A DNA stretch of 64,000 bases from an uncultured Clostridia bacterium (GTDB lineage: Bacteria > Bacillota > Clostridia > Christensenellales > Borkfalkiaceae): the NCBI GenBank assembly GCA_947630325.1, contig CANRHB010000003.1, forward strand, positions 1-64,000. The letters run 5' to 3'. Made by a program: the position numbers and the translations under genes. The notes under the pieces are model-generated. The model was not told where the DNA came from and did no database searches. It saw nothing but the letters and a program-made list of their open reading frames with translations. Shown here one piece after another: positions 1-8,041 of this stretch; the stretch's first letter is position 1; each line of letters starts with the position of its first letter.

Positions 1-69
1 CCCAAAAAAATCCTCAACTTCCTCGCCCCACAGCTTCTGTTTGAAAATATGTTGCACTTCATTTGACAA
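1..69 (-). other. Possible 5' fragment of a minus-strand reading frame
   Basis: The minus strand is open from a TTG codon at 69 (or GTG at 57) to the window edge and reads LSNEVQHIFKQKLWGEEVED and on. Its composition looks protein-like, but only about 20 codons are visible and I recognise no family. The plus strand is also open here and stops at 64-66, so a C-terminal end of a plus-strand gene is the alternative. A repeat element begins immediately to the right. Confidence 0.15.
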
Positions 70-74
70 TTCAC

Positions 75-520
75 CGAAGGGGGCACCTTATTATGACCTG
101 TCCCCTTTTTAAGGGGGCGGGTGGCGCCGCAGGCGTCAGGTGGGGGTTGTCTCGGCGCTCCGCGTCATTCCGAGCCGTTAAAGTAATTACGCAGTCCGAC
201 ACAGCAATTCTCCGAGGGAATCTTGTTACGTCTGGGTGCGCTCAAACCGAACAAACTTGCGTCATTCCGTCCCGCCCGCACGTTCCCAAATGTCATGTCG
301 ACCGAAGTGGAGACATCTCTACCGCAGATAAAATCACGTCATTCCGCCCCGCCCGCACGTTCTATGTTGTCTAAGGGCGGCACGAGGAGCTTGCGACGAA
401 GTAGCGTAGTCGAGGAATGTCCTTATTATAATGCGGACACCCTTCGACAAGCTCAGGGTGACGTGATTGGAATAAGATTTCTCCACGCGCCGCATAGCGG
501 CTTGGTCGAAATGACATAAT
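75..520. repeat. Intergenic mosaic of palindromic repeats
   Basis: No gene is visible. From left to right I see a GACCTG...CAGGTGGGGG hairpin block (about 98-150), a long element running from GCGTCATTCCGAGCCG to about 290 (the same element recurs near 16.4, 17.1, 29.7, 47.7, 48.1 and 52.6 kb), the ATGTC/GACAT stem variant at about 293-325, a GCGGGCGGGACG...GGCACGAGGAGC block (about 340-405), and at about 420-520 CACCCT and ATTTC stem variants in reverse orientation. The last element abuts the stop codon of the VanW gene. Confidence 0.85.
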
Positions 521-1783
521 TTAGGACGGGCAGTCAGAACCCCCTCCCTCGGAGGGGGACAAAGGGGGTGGGCTCTCCTCCTCTCTCTTCACCCGCACTT
601 TGCCGCGCACGGAGGCATAACTATCCTTGCGGATGCGCGTGCGCGAGAGGAGCGCGCCGTCCTTGGCATACACCGCGAGGTAGCTCTCGCTCTTGATCCC
701 CTCCTTTGCGGCGCGCAAAACGCAGTCCTCCTCCCCCTCCTCTTCCTCGGGCGGCTCGGGGGGAATGCGCTCGAGCACCCTGCTCTCCACTTCATACCGT
801 CTCCCGTCGGGCTTGCCGAAAAAGCGGAAGGCAACGCTCCCCTGCCCCATTTCGGCGAGAATGTACACGGGATAGGGATAGGGGTTGCGGAATTTGAGGT
901 CGCTCGTCTCGGACACCATCGCGTCCTCGGAGGGCGGAACGTACCCCACGGAGAGGGAGTGCGCACGGCTCTCCACCGTCTGCATCCCCGCCCGGAGCGC
1001 CGCGCCGTACAGGGTGGTGCTCGTCTGGCACACGCCCCCGCCCACCCCGGGCACGAATTCCCCGTCCAAAATGACCGCCGCCGTGCGGAATCCGTTCGCC
1101 TCCGTGCGTTTTCCCACCACCGTATTGAAGGAAAACACTTCGTTCGGCCCCACAACGCTCCCCGCAATGCGTGCGGCGGCGAGGGCGATATTGTGTCTGC
1201 GGGGGGAATTGCCCCCGTCGAAGCAGGTGCGGAAGGAAGAGAGTTCCTGCGTGCGCTCTCTCAGCATTTCTTCGGTGACGGCGGGGGCGAATTCCCGCGT
1301 TTTGAGGGTCACCTCTCCCCCGCTCTGCAAAACGCCCGAAAGGTCCGAAAGCAGCCCCTCATAGTCGCACGCGACCCCCAAAACTTCACACGTATAGCGA
1401 AAACCCTCCTTCGAGAAGGTCAATTCGGCGTCCTTTGCCTCCCGCATGTTGCGCGCGCACAGTTCATAGAGCACGCGCTCCGCGTCCGCCCATTCGCGGC
1501 GGTAGGAAAGGGCAAGCGTCTGTCCCCTCTTCGCCCTTCGCACGAGCCGCGAGGCGTCGTCCTTTACGGTAAATTCTTCCTTGAAACATACGTCGCCCGT
1601 CGGCGTATGCACGACCACGGGGAGCAAATTGCCGTAAAACTGCATACGTATTGCATTTTCTGCCTCCGCATATGTCATTCGGCCCACATTTACGCCGCCG
1701 ATCGTCACGTCTTTTTCCACTCTTCCGAAGGCGAAAAAAAAGCTCCCCGCAAGGAGGAGCGCCGCCGTTTTGTCTGTCATCAT
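521..1783 (-). CDS. VanW family protein
   Basis: The 420-residue protein has a short N-terminal hydrophobic stretch (about residues 6-20) that may anchor or export it. A PG_binding_4-like region with VTIGGVNVGRMTYAEAENAI (about residues 26-45) follows, then the VanW domain (about 190-330) with FSFNTVVGKRTEANGF, GVGGGVCQTSTTLYGAALRAG and FRNPYPYPVYI. VanW proteins are cell-envelope proteins of unknown mechanism and do not by themselves show vancomycin resistance. The start ATG overlaps the stop of the PHP gene (ATGA), so it is the last gene of recF-PHP-vanW. The final 16 or so codons (PPPLSPSEGGGSDCPS) are the translation of a dispersed palindromic repeat rather than conserved protein sequence. 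Confidence 0.85.
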   Translation of the reverse strand: MMTDKTAALLLAGSFFFAFGRVEKDVTIGGVNVGRMTYAEAENAIRMQFYGNLLPVVVHTPTGDVCFKEEFTVKDDASRLVRRAKRGQTLALSYRREWADAERVLYELCARNMREAKDAELTFSKEGFRYTCEVLGVACDYEGLLSDLSGVLQSGGEVTLKTREFAPAVTEEMLRERTQELSSFRTCFDGGNSPRRHNIALAAARIAGSVVGPNEVFSFNTVVGKRTEANGFRTAAVILDGEFVPGVGGGVCQTSTTLYGAALRAGMQTVESRAHSLSVGYVPPSEDAMVSETSDLKFRNPYPYPVYILAEMGQGSVAFRFFGKPDGRRYEVESRVLERIPPEPPEEEEGEEDCVLRAAKEGIKSESYLAVYAKDGALLSRTRIRKDSYASVRGKVRVKREEESPPPLSPSEGGGSDCPS

Positions 1784-2688
1784 ACGCTTCCCTTCAACGA
1801 AAGGAGCAATTCCCCAACGCGGGACCCGTCAAAGACGGGTTGCCCCACCTTTCTCGAACCGTTGTCCGAATGAAAGTCCGACCCGCCCGTCACAAACAGC
1901 CCGTGCGCCTCTGCGAACGCGAGAAACTCCTCCGTTTCACTCAAAGTATGCGTCGAGTGATAGCATTCTATGCCGTCGAGCCCGCTATCTGCAAGTCTTT
2001 CCATGAGCGCGTTGCGCTCTCCCGCATAGGTGCGCTTGACCTCCTTCCTCTCCTCGTGGGAGAGAAAGCGAAAGCGCTCAGAAACTTCCTTCGGGAGCAC
2101 GAGGATCTGCACGGGGTGGGCGAGCACGGCAACGCCGCCCATATCGTGTATGGCGCGCACGGCCTCCTCGGGAAGAGGACGCCCGATCCCCGAAAACGCG
2201 GGCGCTCCGGGGACGAAGAGATCGCGATAGAGCCTATCCTTGTCCCCGCCGAGGCGGTTTGCAAACGCCGCCACGACGTGCATGCTGTACAGGGGGGAAT
2301 CTTTGCGGGGGTGGAACAGCTCCACCTCCTCCATGGTGACGTCGAGGGAGAGCATGGCGTTCGCCTTTTCCACGGTGTCCTGCGCGCAGGCGCGCGCCCT
2401 CTCTTCGCGGGCTCTCAAAAAGCGGGAATAGGCTTCCCCTTCCCGGCAGCCGTAGCCGAGAATATGCACCTTTGTCGCCCCGAGATAGGCGGAGACTTCG
2501 ATCCCGCGGACGAAATGAAGCCCGAGCGACCTTGCCGCCTCCGCTCCCTCCTCAAGGCCGCTCATGTTGTCGTGATCGGTGAGGGCAAAGAGAACGACCC
2601 CCGCCTCCTTGCACCTGCGGGCGACCTCCGCGGGCGGGTATGCGCCGTCCGAACAGAGAGTATGAAGATGTAGATCTGCTCTCATCAT
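1780..2688 (-). CDS. PHP-domain metal-dependent phosphoesterase (RNase AM / TrpH-like)
   Basis: A 302-residue protein opening with the PHP metal-binding motif RADLHLHTLCSDG (His7, His9), followed by ALTDHDNMSG and GIEVSA and a late HSDNGS segment. Stand-alone PHP proteins of this size include 5'-3' exoribonuclease/nucleoside bisphosphate 3'-phosphatases (YciV/RNase AM type). The exact substrate cannot be read from sequence. The ATG at 2688 overlaps the recF stop (ATGA) and its own stop overlaps the VanW start, so translation of the three genes is probably coupled. A second ATG directly follows the first, and either could initiate. Confidence 0.85.
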   Translation of the reverse strand: MMRADLHLHTLCSDGAYPPAEVARRCKEAGVVLFALTDHDNMSGLEEGAEAARSLGLHFVRGIEVSAYLGATKVHILGYGCREGEAYSRFLRAREERARACAQDTVEKANAMLSLDVTMEEVELFHPRKDSPLYSMHVVAAFANRLGGDKDRLYRDLFVPGAPAFSGIGRPLPEEAVRAIHDMGGVAVLAHPVQILVLPKEVSERFRFLSHEERKEVKRTYAGERNALMERLADSGLDGIECYHSTHTLSETEEFLAFAEAHGLFVTGGSDFHSDNGSRKVGQPVFDGSRVGELLLSLKGSV

Positions 2689-3767
2689 ACGATCTTTCCT
2701 CCGCTGATCTTGATCTTATTGCAATCTTTTCCGTAAAGCACCCTCTCCGCATGGGTGCAGGTGAGGATACATTGCACCCCGTCTGTGCGCGCGAGGAGTT
2801 TTTTGCGCCTTTGAAGGTCGAGTTCGCTCATCACGTCGTCGAGAATGAGGACGGGTGCCTCGCCCGAGACTTCGCGGAAGATCTCGAGTTCGGCAAGTTT
2901 CATCGAGAGCGCCGCCGTGCGCGTCTGCCCCTGGGAGGCGAACCCCCGCGCGTCGTTCCCGTCCACGAGGATGCGGATGTCGTCGCGGTGGGGCCCCACC
3001 GTGGTAAAGCCGAGCCGCACGTCCCGTTCATAGGCGTTTTCAAGTTCCCGTTGCAGTTTTTCTGCGATCTCCCCCTCGTCGTCGGGATAATTTCCGTCGA
3101 AGCCGAGGGAGAGTTTCTCCCCGCCGTCCGTCAGAAAGGCGTGCGCGTCCGCGGCAAGGGGGGAGAGTTTTTCGAGGTATTCCTTCCTGCGCCGTATGAT
3201 CACGGCGGCATAGCGGGCGAGTTGTTCGTCCCACACGGGGAGGGTCTCGAAGATGAGGGAGACGTCCCGCTCTTTGAGAAGATTATTTCTCTGGTCGAGA
3301 ATTTTATTGTAGCGAAGTAAGGCGGAAGCGTAACTTGCCGACGTCTGCGAAATGGACAGATTGAGGAAGCGTCTGCGCTCGTCGGGGCCGTCCTGCACGA
3401 TCCTCAGTTCCCCGGGGGAGAAGAAAACGCTCTTCATATTGCCGAGGAAATCGACGGCGCGCGCCACCTTTACGCCGTTGAGCCGCAGTTCCCGCTTATT
3501 TTCATAGATGTCCGCGCCGAGGGTGATCTTCCCATAGCGGCACTCCGTTTCGGCGAGGAGGGAGGCATGGTCGGTCCCGCGGCGGATGAGCTGTTTGTCG
3601 TGGCGGATGCGCAGGGACGCGCCCGTGCAGAGATAGAACACCGCCTCGGCGCAATTTGTCTTGCCCTGCGCGTTTTTCCCCACGAGCACATTGATCCCCT
3701 CGGTAAATTCAAAGGTCTCTTTCTCATAATTTCTGAAATTTTGTAAATTCAACTTCCTGATAATCAC
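2685..3767 (-). CDS. recF: DNA replication and repair protein RecF
   Basis: A 360-residue SMC-like ATPase that loads RecA at gapped DNA with RecO and RecR. It begins at a GTG codon with IIRKLNLQNFRNY, the standard RecF N-terminus. The Walker A motif GKNAQGKTN lies near residues 31-39, GPHRDDI and the signature ASQGQTRTAALSMKLAE follow, and Walker B is VLILDDVMSELD. Length matches the family. It is divergent from dnaA, with a 141-bp gap holding a promoter for each direction. dnaN, commonly between dnaA and recF, is absent. Upstream complementarity to 16S rRNA is weak (GGGTAAATTCG). Confidence 0.95.
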   Translation of the reverse strand: MIIRKLNLQNFRNYEKETFEFTEGINVLVGKNAQGKTNCAEAVFYLCTGASLRIRHDKQLIRRGTDHASLLAETECRYGKITLGADIYENKRELRLNGVKVARAVDFLGNMKSVFFSPGELRIVQDGPDERRRFLNLSISQTSASYASALLRYNKILDQRNNLLKERDVSLIFETLPVWDEQLARYAAVIIRRRKEYLEKLSPLAADAHAFLTDGGEKLSLGFDGNYPDDEGEIAEKLQRELENAYERDVRLGFTTVGPHRDDIRILVDGNDARGFASQGQTRTAALSMKLAELEIFREVSGEAPVLILDDVMSELDLQRRKKLLARTDGVQCILTCTHAERVLYGKDCNKIKISGGKIV

Positions 3768-3787
3768 CGAATTTACCCGAAAAATAC

Positions 3788-3816
3788 TTTCTTTTTGCGC
3801 GATTTTATATTATAAT
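3788..3816 (+). promoter_or_regulatory. Possible dnaA promoter
   Basis: A consensus TATAAT at 3811-3816 sits in an AT-rich stretch about 93 bp upstream of dnaA. The -35 region 17 bp upstream (TTTCTT) is poor, so this rests mainly on the -10. No DnaA boxes of the TTATNCACA type are visible in the gap. Confidence 0.3.
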
Positions 3817-3862
3817 CTTAGATAGACGAAGCGCCCCCGCAATGCGGCAACGGGACAAGCCC

Positions 3863-3890
3863 ATTATACCAAATTTTGCGGAAAAAACAA
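3863..3890 (-). promoter_or_regulatory. Candidate promoter for recF operon
   Basis: Minus-strand TTGTTT (3885-3890), 16-bp spacer, TATAAT (3863-3868), about 95 bp upstream of the recF GTG. The hexamers and the GCAAAA(T) spacer resemble the plsX promoter at 26.7 kb. Confidence 0.5.
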
Positions 3891-3908
3891 AGCGTTTGAG
3901 AGGGAAAA

Positions 3909-5258
3909 ATGGCTGAAAATACCCAACTCGAATTTCTGTGGGACAAAATCAAGGAACGGGCCGAAAAACTCATCAACCCCGTCTCTTTTAGTTCGTTCAT
4001 CGAGGACCTTGTCCCCGTCGACGTCGTAAACAAGAAGATCGTGCTCAAAGCGCCCGAGGAGGTGGTGGCGCTTACCGTCACCAAGCACCATCTCGAGCAC
4101 TTGCGCGAGGCGGCGCAGTCCGCCGACGTCGGCATCGCGGGCGTCGTCATCGTGGTGGACGGGAGCGACACATACACCCTCGACGAAATGCCCGACGCCC
4201 TCGAGGAGACGACGGTCGTCCTCGACAAGCGGTACACCTTCGACTCGTTCGTGGTGGGTCCTTCCAATAAATTTGTCTATGCGGCGGCAAAGTCTGTGGC
4301 GGAGGCTCCCGGGGAGAACTTCAATCCCCTCTACATTTACGGCGGCACGGGGCTCGGAAAGACCCACCTCATGCAGGCGATCGCCAACCACATTGCCAAG
4401 AAGAAACCCTCGCTCAAAGTCATCTACACCACAAGCGAGAAGTTTTTGAACGAATACGTGGACAGCATGTACGCCAAAAAGTCGGCGGGCACGGACAACG
4501 AATTCCGTTTCCGCAACCGCTACCGCAACGTGGACGTGCTCATCATCGACGACATTCAATTCTGGGCGGGGAAGTACGGCGTGCAGGAGGCGTTCTTCCA
4601 CACCTTCAACGAACTCTTCTCCCAGCACAAGCAGATCGTCATCTCCTCCGACTGCCCCGCAAAGGAACTTACGACCCTTGAAGAGCGGCTCCGCACCCGC
4701 TTTGAGGGAGGGCTCATCGCGGACATCCAACCGCCCGATTTAGAGACGAAGATCGCCATTTTGAAGCGCAAGGCCCTTGAAAAGAAATACATCGTGCCCG
4801 ACGACGTACTCTCCTTCCTTGCGAAGAATTCGGACAACAACGTGCGCACCCTCGAAGGGCGGCTCAACACGGTGATCTTCGCAAGCAAACTGCACGAGGA
4901 GCCCATCTCCCTGACCCTTGCGGCGACCGCGCTTCAAGAGAGCATCGGCAACACGGAGGAGCAGGAGGAGATCACGCCCGAGACGATCATCCGCGCGACC
5001 TGCAACTATTATTCGGTGACGAAGGCCGACCTCATCGGCAAGAGCAAGCGGCAGGAACTTGTGCGGGCGCGGCAGGTGTGCGTCTATCTCATGTGCAACA
5101 TGCTTGCGCTTCCGCTCGTCTCCGTCGGAAAGATCATGGGCGGCAGAGACCACGCTACCATCATCTATGCGCGCGACAAAGTGGCCGAACTCATGCGCGT
5201 CAACGATGCCATTTCCAAAGCCGTCACCGACATCAAAAGCTCCGTCTTGAAGCAATAA
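3909..5258 (+). CDS. dnaA: Chromosomal replication initiator protein DnaA
   Basis: A 449-residue replication initiator that binds DnaA boxes and melts the origin. Domain I is at about residues 1-80. The AAA+ domain carries Walker A GGTGLGKTHL (residues 145-154), Walker B VLIIDDIQF (about 209-217) and the sensor region with RTRFEGG. Domain IV ends with the DNA-binding signature GGRDHATIIYARDKV. The start follows a GAGAGGG ribosome-binding site by a few bases. It faces away from recF and is followed by 480 bp of repeats and then mnmG, not dnaN. That is unusual, though gene order here varies among Clostridia. Confidence 0.97.
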   Translation: MAENTQLEFLWDKIKERAEKLINPVSFSSFIEDLVPVDVVNKKIVLKAPEEVVALTVTKHHLEHLREAAQSADVGIAGVVIVVDGSDTYTLDEMPDALEETTVVLDKRYTFDSFVVGPSNKFVYAAAKSVAEAPGENFNPLYIYGGTGLGKTHLMQAIANHIAKKKPSLKVIYTTSEKFLNEYVDSMYAKKSAGTDNEFRFRNRYRNVDVLIIDDIQFWAGKYGVQEAFFHTFNELFSQHKQIVISSDCPAKELTTLEERLRTRFEGGLIADIQPPDLETKIAILKRKALEKKYIVPDDVLSFLAKNSDNNVRTLEGRLNTVIFASKLHEEPISLTLAATALQESIGNTEEQEEITPETIIRATCNYYSVTKADLIGKSKRQELVRARQVCVYLMCNMLALPLVSVGKIMGGRDHATIIYARDKVAELMRVNDAISKAVTDIKSSVLKQ

Positions 5259-5742
5259 GGCCTACCCCTTTTAGGGGGAGGCTCCCGCGAAGCGGGTGGT
5301 GGGGGTAACGTTCCTCTATCCTCGCCTCCCCTCGTACCCCGCGCTATTCTAAATACGTCACCCTGAGCTTGTCGAAGGGTGTCCGCATTGTAATAAGGCG
5401 AGATTTCTCCACTCCGCCTGCGGCTTCGGTCGAAATGACAAATTAAAAAGCGAAACGGAACCCCCCTCCTCAGGAGGGGGGGTAGGGGGTGGTGTCCTTT
5501 GTCCTAAACGTTCACCACCTCAGTCGCCTGCGGCGACAGCTCCTCCTCAGGAGGCGCCTTATTTTACCCCCCCACGGATAAGGGGGGCACCCTTCCCAAA
5601 TGGCATTTCGAGCTTGTCGCCCCCGCGCGCATTCCCAAATGTCATTTCGAGCGAAGTCGAGAAATCTCTACCTTGTTTTTACCCCCTCCCACGGAGGGGG
5701 ACTAAGGGGGTGGGCAAATCCCCCTCTCAACCCAATCAAACC
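5259..5742. repeat. Intergenic mosaic of palindromic repeats between dnaA and mnmG
   Basis: No gene is visible. A GGCCTACCCC...GTGGTGGGGG element lies at about 5261-5308 and recurs near 7917-7965 and 63288-63331. A CACCCT/AGGGTG stem variant is at about 5358-5392. ATTTC/GAAAT stem elements are at about 5404-5442 and 5639-5676. CAGTCGCC...GGCGACAG is near 5520-5540. A CCCTCCCACGGAGGGGG hairpin is at about 5685-5715. No DnaA boxes were found, so there is no support for oriC here. An open frame runs through the last elements into mnmG, but it is repeat-derived. Confidence 0.85.
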
Positions 5743-7878
5743 ATGAAAGAATTCTGCGAATCTGTCTGCGACGCCGTCGTCATCGGCGCGGGACACGCGG
5801 GAGCCGAAGCCGCTCTTGCGCTCGCCCGCACGGGACTAACGACGGTGCTCATGACCCTCAATCTGGACAGTATCGGCTTTATGCCCTGCAACCCCTCCGT
5901 CGGCGGTACGGCGAAGGGGCATTTGGTGCGCGAGATCGACGCGCTCGGCGGTCAAATGGGGGTCACCGCAGACGAATGCGCCCTGCAAGTGCGTATGCTC
6001 AACGCGGGCAAGGGGGCGGCCGTGCAGTCCCTCCGCGCGCAGGTGGATAAAAACAAGTACCACCGCCGCATGAAGCAAGTGCTCGAACACACCAAAAATC
6101 TGCGCATCGTACAGGCCGAAGCCGCCGAAATAATTACCGAGGACGGCTCTCCCCTCCCCCGCGTCGCCGCCGTCAAGACGACTTACGGCGGCGTTTTCAA
6201 GTGCCGCGCCGTGGTCGTTGCAACGGGCGTCTACCTTAATTCGGACACGATTACGGGCAAACTCATCACCAAGAGCGGCCCCAACGGCTTCCAAAACGCA
6301 ACACGTCTTACAAAATCACTCATAAAACTCGGCTACAAGGTGCGCCGCTTCAAGACGGGCACCCCCGCCCGTCTCGACGGCAGAACGGTCGATTTTTCGC
6401 AAATGGAGCGGCAGGACGGCGAGGACGTCTACCCCTTCTCTTTTTTGCACGAACATGCACCCAAGGCGCAGACGCCCTGCTATCTCGCCTATACCAACGA
6501 GCGCACACATGAGCTCATTTTGAACAATCTCGACCGCGCTCCCCTCTACAACGGGCAGATCTCCTCCACGGGGCCCCGCTACTGTCCCTCCATCGAGACG
6601 AAGGTCGTGCGCTTCCGCGACAAGGAGCGCCACCAGCTCTTTTTGGAACCCGAGGGCGCGGACACGACCGAAATTTACGTGCAGGGGCTCTCGACCTCCC
6701 TCCCCCACGACCTGCAAAAGGAGATGTACCGCACGGTCAAGGGCTTAGAGCACTGCGAGATCGTGCGCTATGCCTATGCCATCGAATACGACTGCATCGA
6801 CACCCTCGACGTCCTCCCCACCCTTGAATTCAAAAAGGTGGAGGGCTTATACACGGCGGGACAGATCAACGGCACGAGCGGCTATGAGGAGGCGGCGGCG
6901 CAGGGCCTCATGGCGGGTCTGAACGCCTCATTGAAGCTCCGCGGCAAACCCCCGCTTATTCTGCGCAGGGACCAGGCGTACATCGGGGTGCTCATCGACG
7001 ACCTCGTCACAAAGGGGACGGACGAGCCCTACCGCATGATGACCTCGCGCGCCGAATTCCGTTTGAGCCTTCGGCAGGACAACGCGGATATCCGCCTGAC
7101 CGAACTCGGGCGCATGTGCGGCTTGGTGAATACGAGGCGATATAAGCGGTTTTTGGCGCGGAAACAGTTGCGCGAACGGACGCTTGCGACGCTCAACATG
7201 CGTGCGGACACCAAACTTGCCGACAAGCTGGTGCAGGAGCACGGATTTCCGCCACTAACGACGGGCGTGACCTATGCCGATCTCATCCGCCGCGGCATCT
7301 CCATCCGCGAAATTTGCAATACGTTTCCTACTCTCGCTGTAATATCCCCCCTTGCCCCCTCTGTCATTTCGACCCCCGCCCCCTCCTCTGTCATTTCGAC
7401 CCCCGCCCCCTCCTCTGTCATTTCGACCCCCGCCCCCTCTTCTGTCATTTCGAGCGGAGCCGCAGGCGAAGTCGAGAAATCTCTTCCCCTTGCAGTCCCT
7501 CGCGTAACGGGGGAAGGGGTGTCCCGTCCCTTCTTGCCCTCCCCCACTTGTGGGGGAGGGGTAGGGGAGGGGGCTCCTCATTCCTCCTCATCTCCCCTCT
7601 CCTCTCTCCCCTATGACATTCTCCTCTCTGCCGAGACGGAGATCAAATACGAGGGCTACTTAAAGGCGAACGAAAAGGAGATGGAGAAGGCGAAAAAGAT
7701 GGAGGAAAAGCCCCTCCCGCCCGACATCGACTATGAAAAGATCGCGGGACTGCGCCTTGAAGCGCGGGAAAAGCTCAACCGTGTGCGCCCGTTGAACTTG
7801 GGGCAGGCGGAGCGCATTTCGGGCGTCTCCCCCGCCGACATCTCCGTCCTCATGATCTATCTGAGCCTCAACAAGTGA
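5743..7878 (+). CDS. mnmG: tRNA uridine-5-carboxymethylaminomethyl modification enzyme MnmG, with an in-frame repeat insertion
   Basis: The FAD-dependent partner of MnmE, which forms cmnm5U34 in tRNA. The FAD motif VVIGAGHAGAEAA begins at residue 12, followed by the family motifs NPSVGGTAKGHLVREIDALGG, GTPARLDGRT, GTSGYEEAAAQG and DEPYRMMTSRAEFRLSLRQDNAD. The protein has 711 residues against about 620-630 normally. The excess is a block of about 90 residues (about 533-622) of dispersed-repeat translation, including three 27-bp tandem units, between the helical domain and the conserved TEIKYEGYLKANEKEME segment. The insertion site matches a variable linker in homologues, so the enzyme may still fold. 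The ATG at 5743 was chosen because the longer frame upstream is repeat sequence. Confidence 0.95.
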   Translation: MKEFCESVCDAVVIGAGHAGAEAALALARTGLTTVLMTLNLDSIGFMPCNPSVGGTAKGHLVREIDALGGQMGVTADECALQVRMLNAGKGAAVQSLRAQVDKNKYHRRMKQVLEHTKNLRIVQAEAAEIITEDGSPLPRVAAVKTTYGGVFKCRAVVVATGVYLNSDTITGKLITKSGPNGFQNATRLTKSLIKLGYKVRRFKTGTPARLDGRTVDFSQMERQDGEDVYPFSFLHEHAPKAQTPCYLAYTNERTHELILNNLDRAPLYNGQISSTGPRYCPSIETKVVRFRDKERHQLFLEPEGADTTEIYVQGLSTSLPHDLQKEMYRTVKGLEHCEIVRYAYAIEYDCIDTLDVLPTLEFKKVEGLYTAGQINGTSGYEEAAAQGLMAGLNASLKLRGKPPLILRRDQAYIGVLIDDLVTKGTDEPYRMMTSRAEFRLSLRQDNADIRLTELGRMCGLVNTRRYKRFLARKQLRERTLATLNMRADTKLADKLVQEHGFPPLTTGVTYADLIRRGISIREICNTFPTLAVISPLAPSVISTPAPSSVISTPAPSSVISTPAPSSVISSGAAGEVEKSLPLAVPRVTGEGVSRPFLPSPTCGGGVGEGAPHSSSSPLSSLPYDILLSAETEIKYEGYLKANEKEMEKAKKMEEKPLPPDIDYEKIAGLRLEAREKLNRVRPLNLGQAERISGVSPADISVLMIYLSLNK
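7340..7610 (+). repeat. Repeat block inserted in frame inside mnmG
   Basis: It contains three perfect or near-perfect 27-bp tandem units (7361-7387, 7388-7414, 7415-7441; translation SVISTPAPS), each beginning with the CTGTCATTTCGA head of the common palindromic element. A complete ATTTC/GAAAT element (7442-7487), a GGGAAGGGGTGTCC segment, and a CCCCCAC...GTGGGGG hairpin (about 7540-7590, translation PTCGGGVGEG) follow. It stays open in the mnmG frame throughout. Confidence 0.85.
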
Positions 7879-8041
7879 CCCTCTCCACCCTCGGGGGATC
7901 AAGGGGGTGGGAAAAGGCCTACCCCTTTCTAAGGGGGAGGCTCCCTTGGAGCGGGTGGTGGGGGTTCATATAGTGCTCCACAAAATAGTCAAAGAAGCCG
8001 ACATTGCGTCGGCTTCTTGTTATATCCGGTTCCGTTGCGGT
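7879..8041. repeat. Repeat elements and bidirectional hairpin
   Basis: CCACCCTCGGGGG and GGCCTACCCC...GTGGTGGGGG repeat elements (about 7880-7965) are followed by an AT-rich stretch with the terminator hairpin listed separately. Confidence 0.7.
7992..8018. terminator. Bidirectional terminator-like hairpin
   Basis: Perfect 11-bp stem AAGAAGCCGAC/GTCGGCTTCTT around the loop ATTGC, with AT-rich flanks. It lies between the convergent mnmG and the Cys-rich gene and can serve both. Confidence 0.6.

Noticed and set aside
521..1783. Vancomycin resistance determinant
   Set aside because: VanW-domain proteins are widespread in Firmicutes. No VanA/B-type ligase, VanH, VanX or VanRS gene is nearby.
959..1873. 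Long plus-strand open frames antisense to the minus-strand genes (here and opposite smc, ffh, secDF and others)
   Set aside because: They are high-GC shadow frames with Arg/Ala-rich or low-complexity translations, no ribosome-binding site and no family motifs.
3768..5742. Replication origin beside dnaA
   Set aside because: No TTATNCACA-type DnaA boxes or AT-rich unwinding element could be found in either gap. The downstream gap is repeat sequence.
7340..7610. mnmG as a pseudogene or frameshift
   Set aside because: The frame stays open through the insertion and the conserved C-terminal segment resumes in frame. All key motifs are present.
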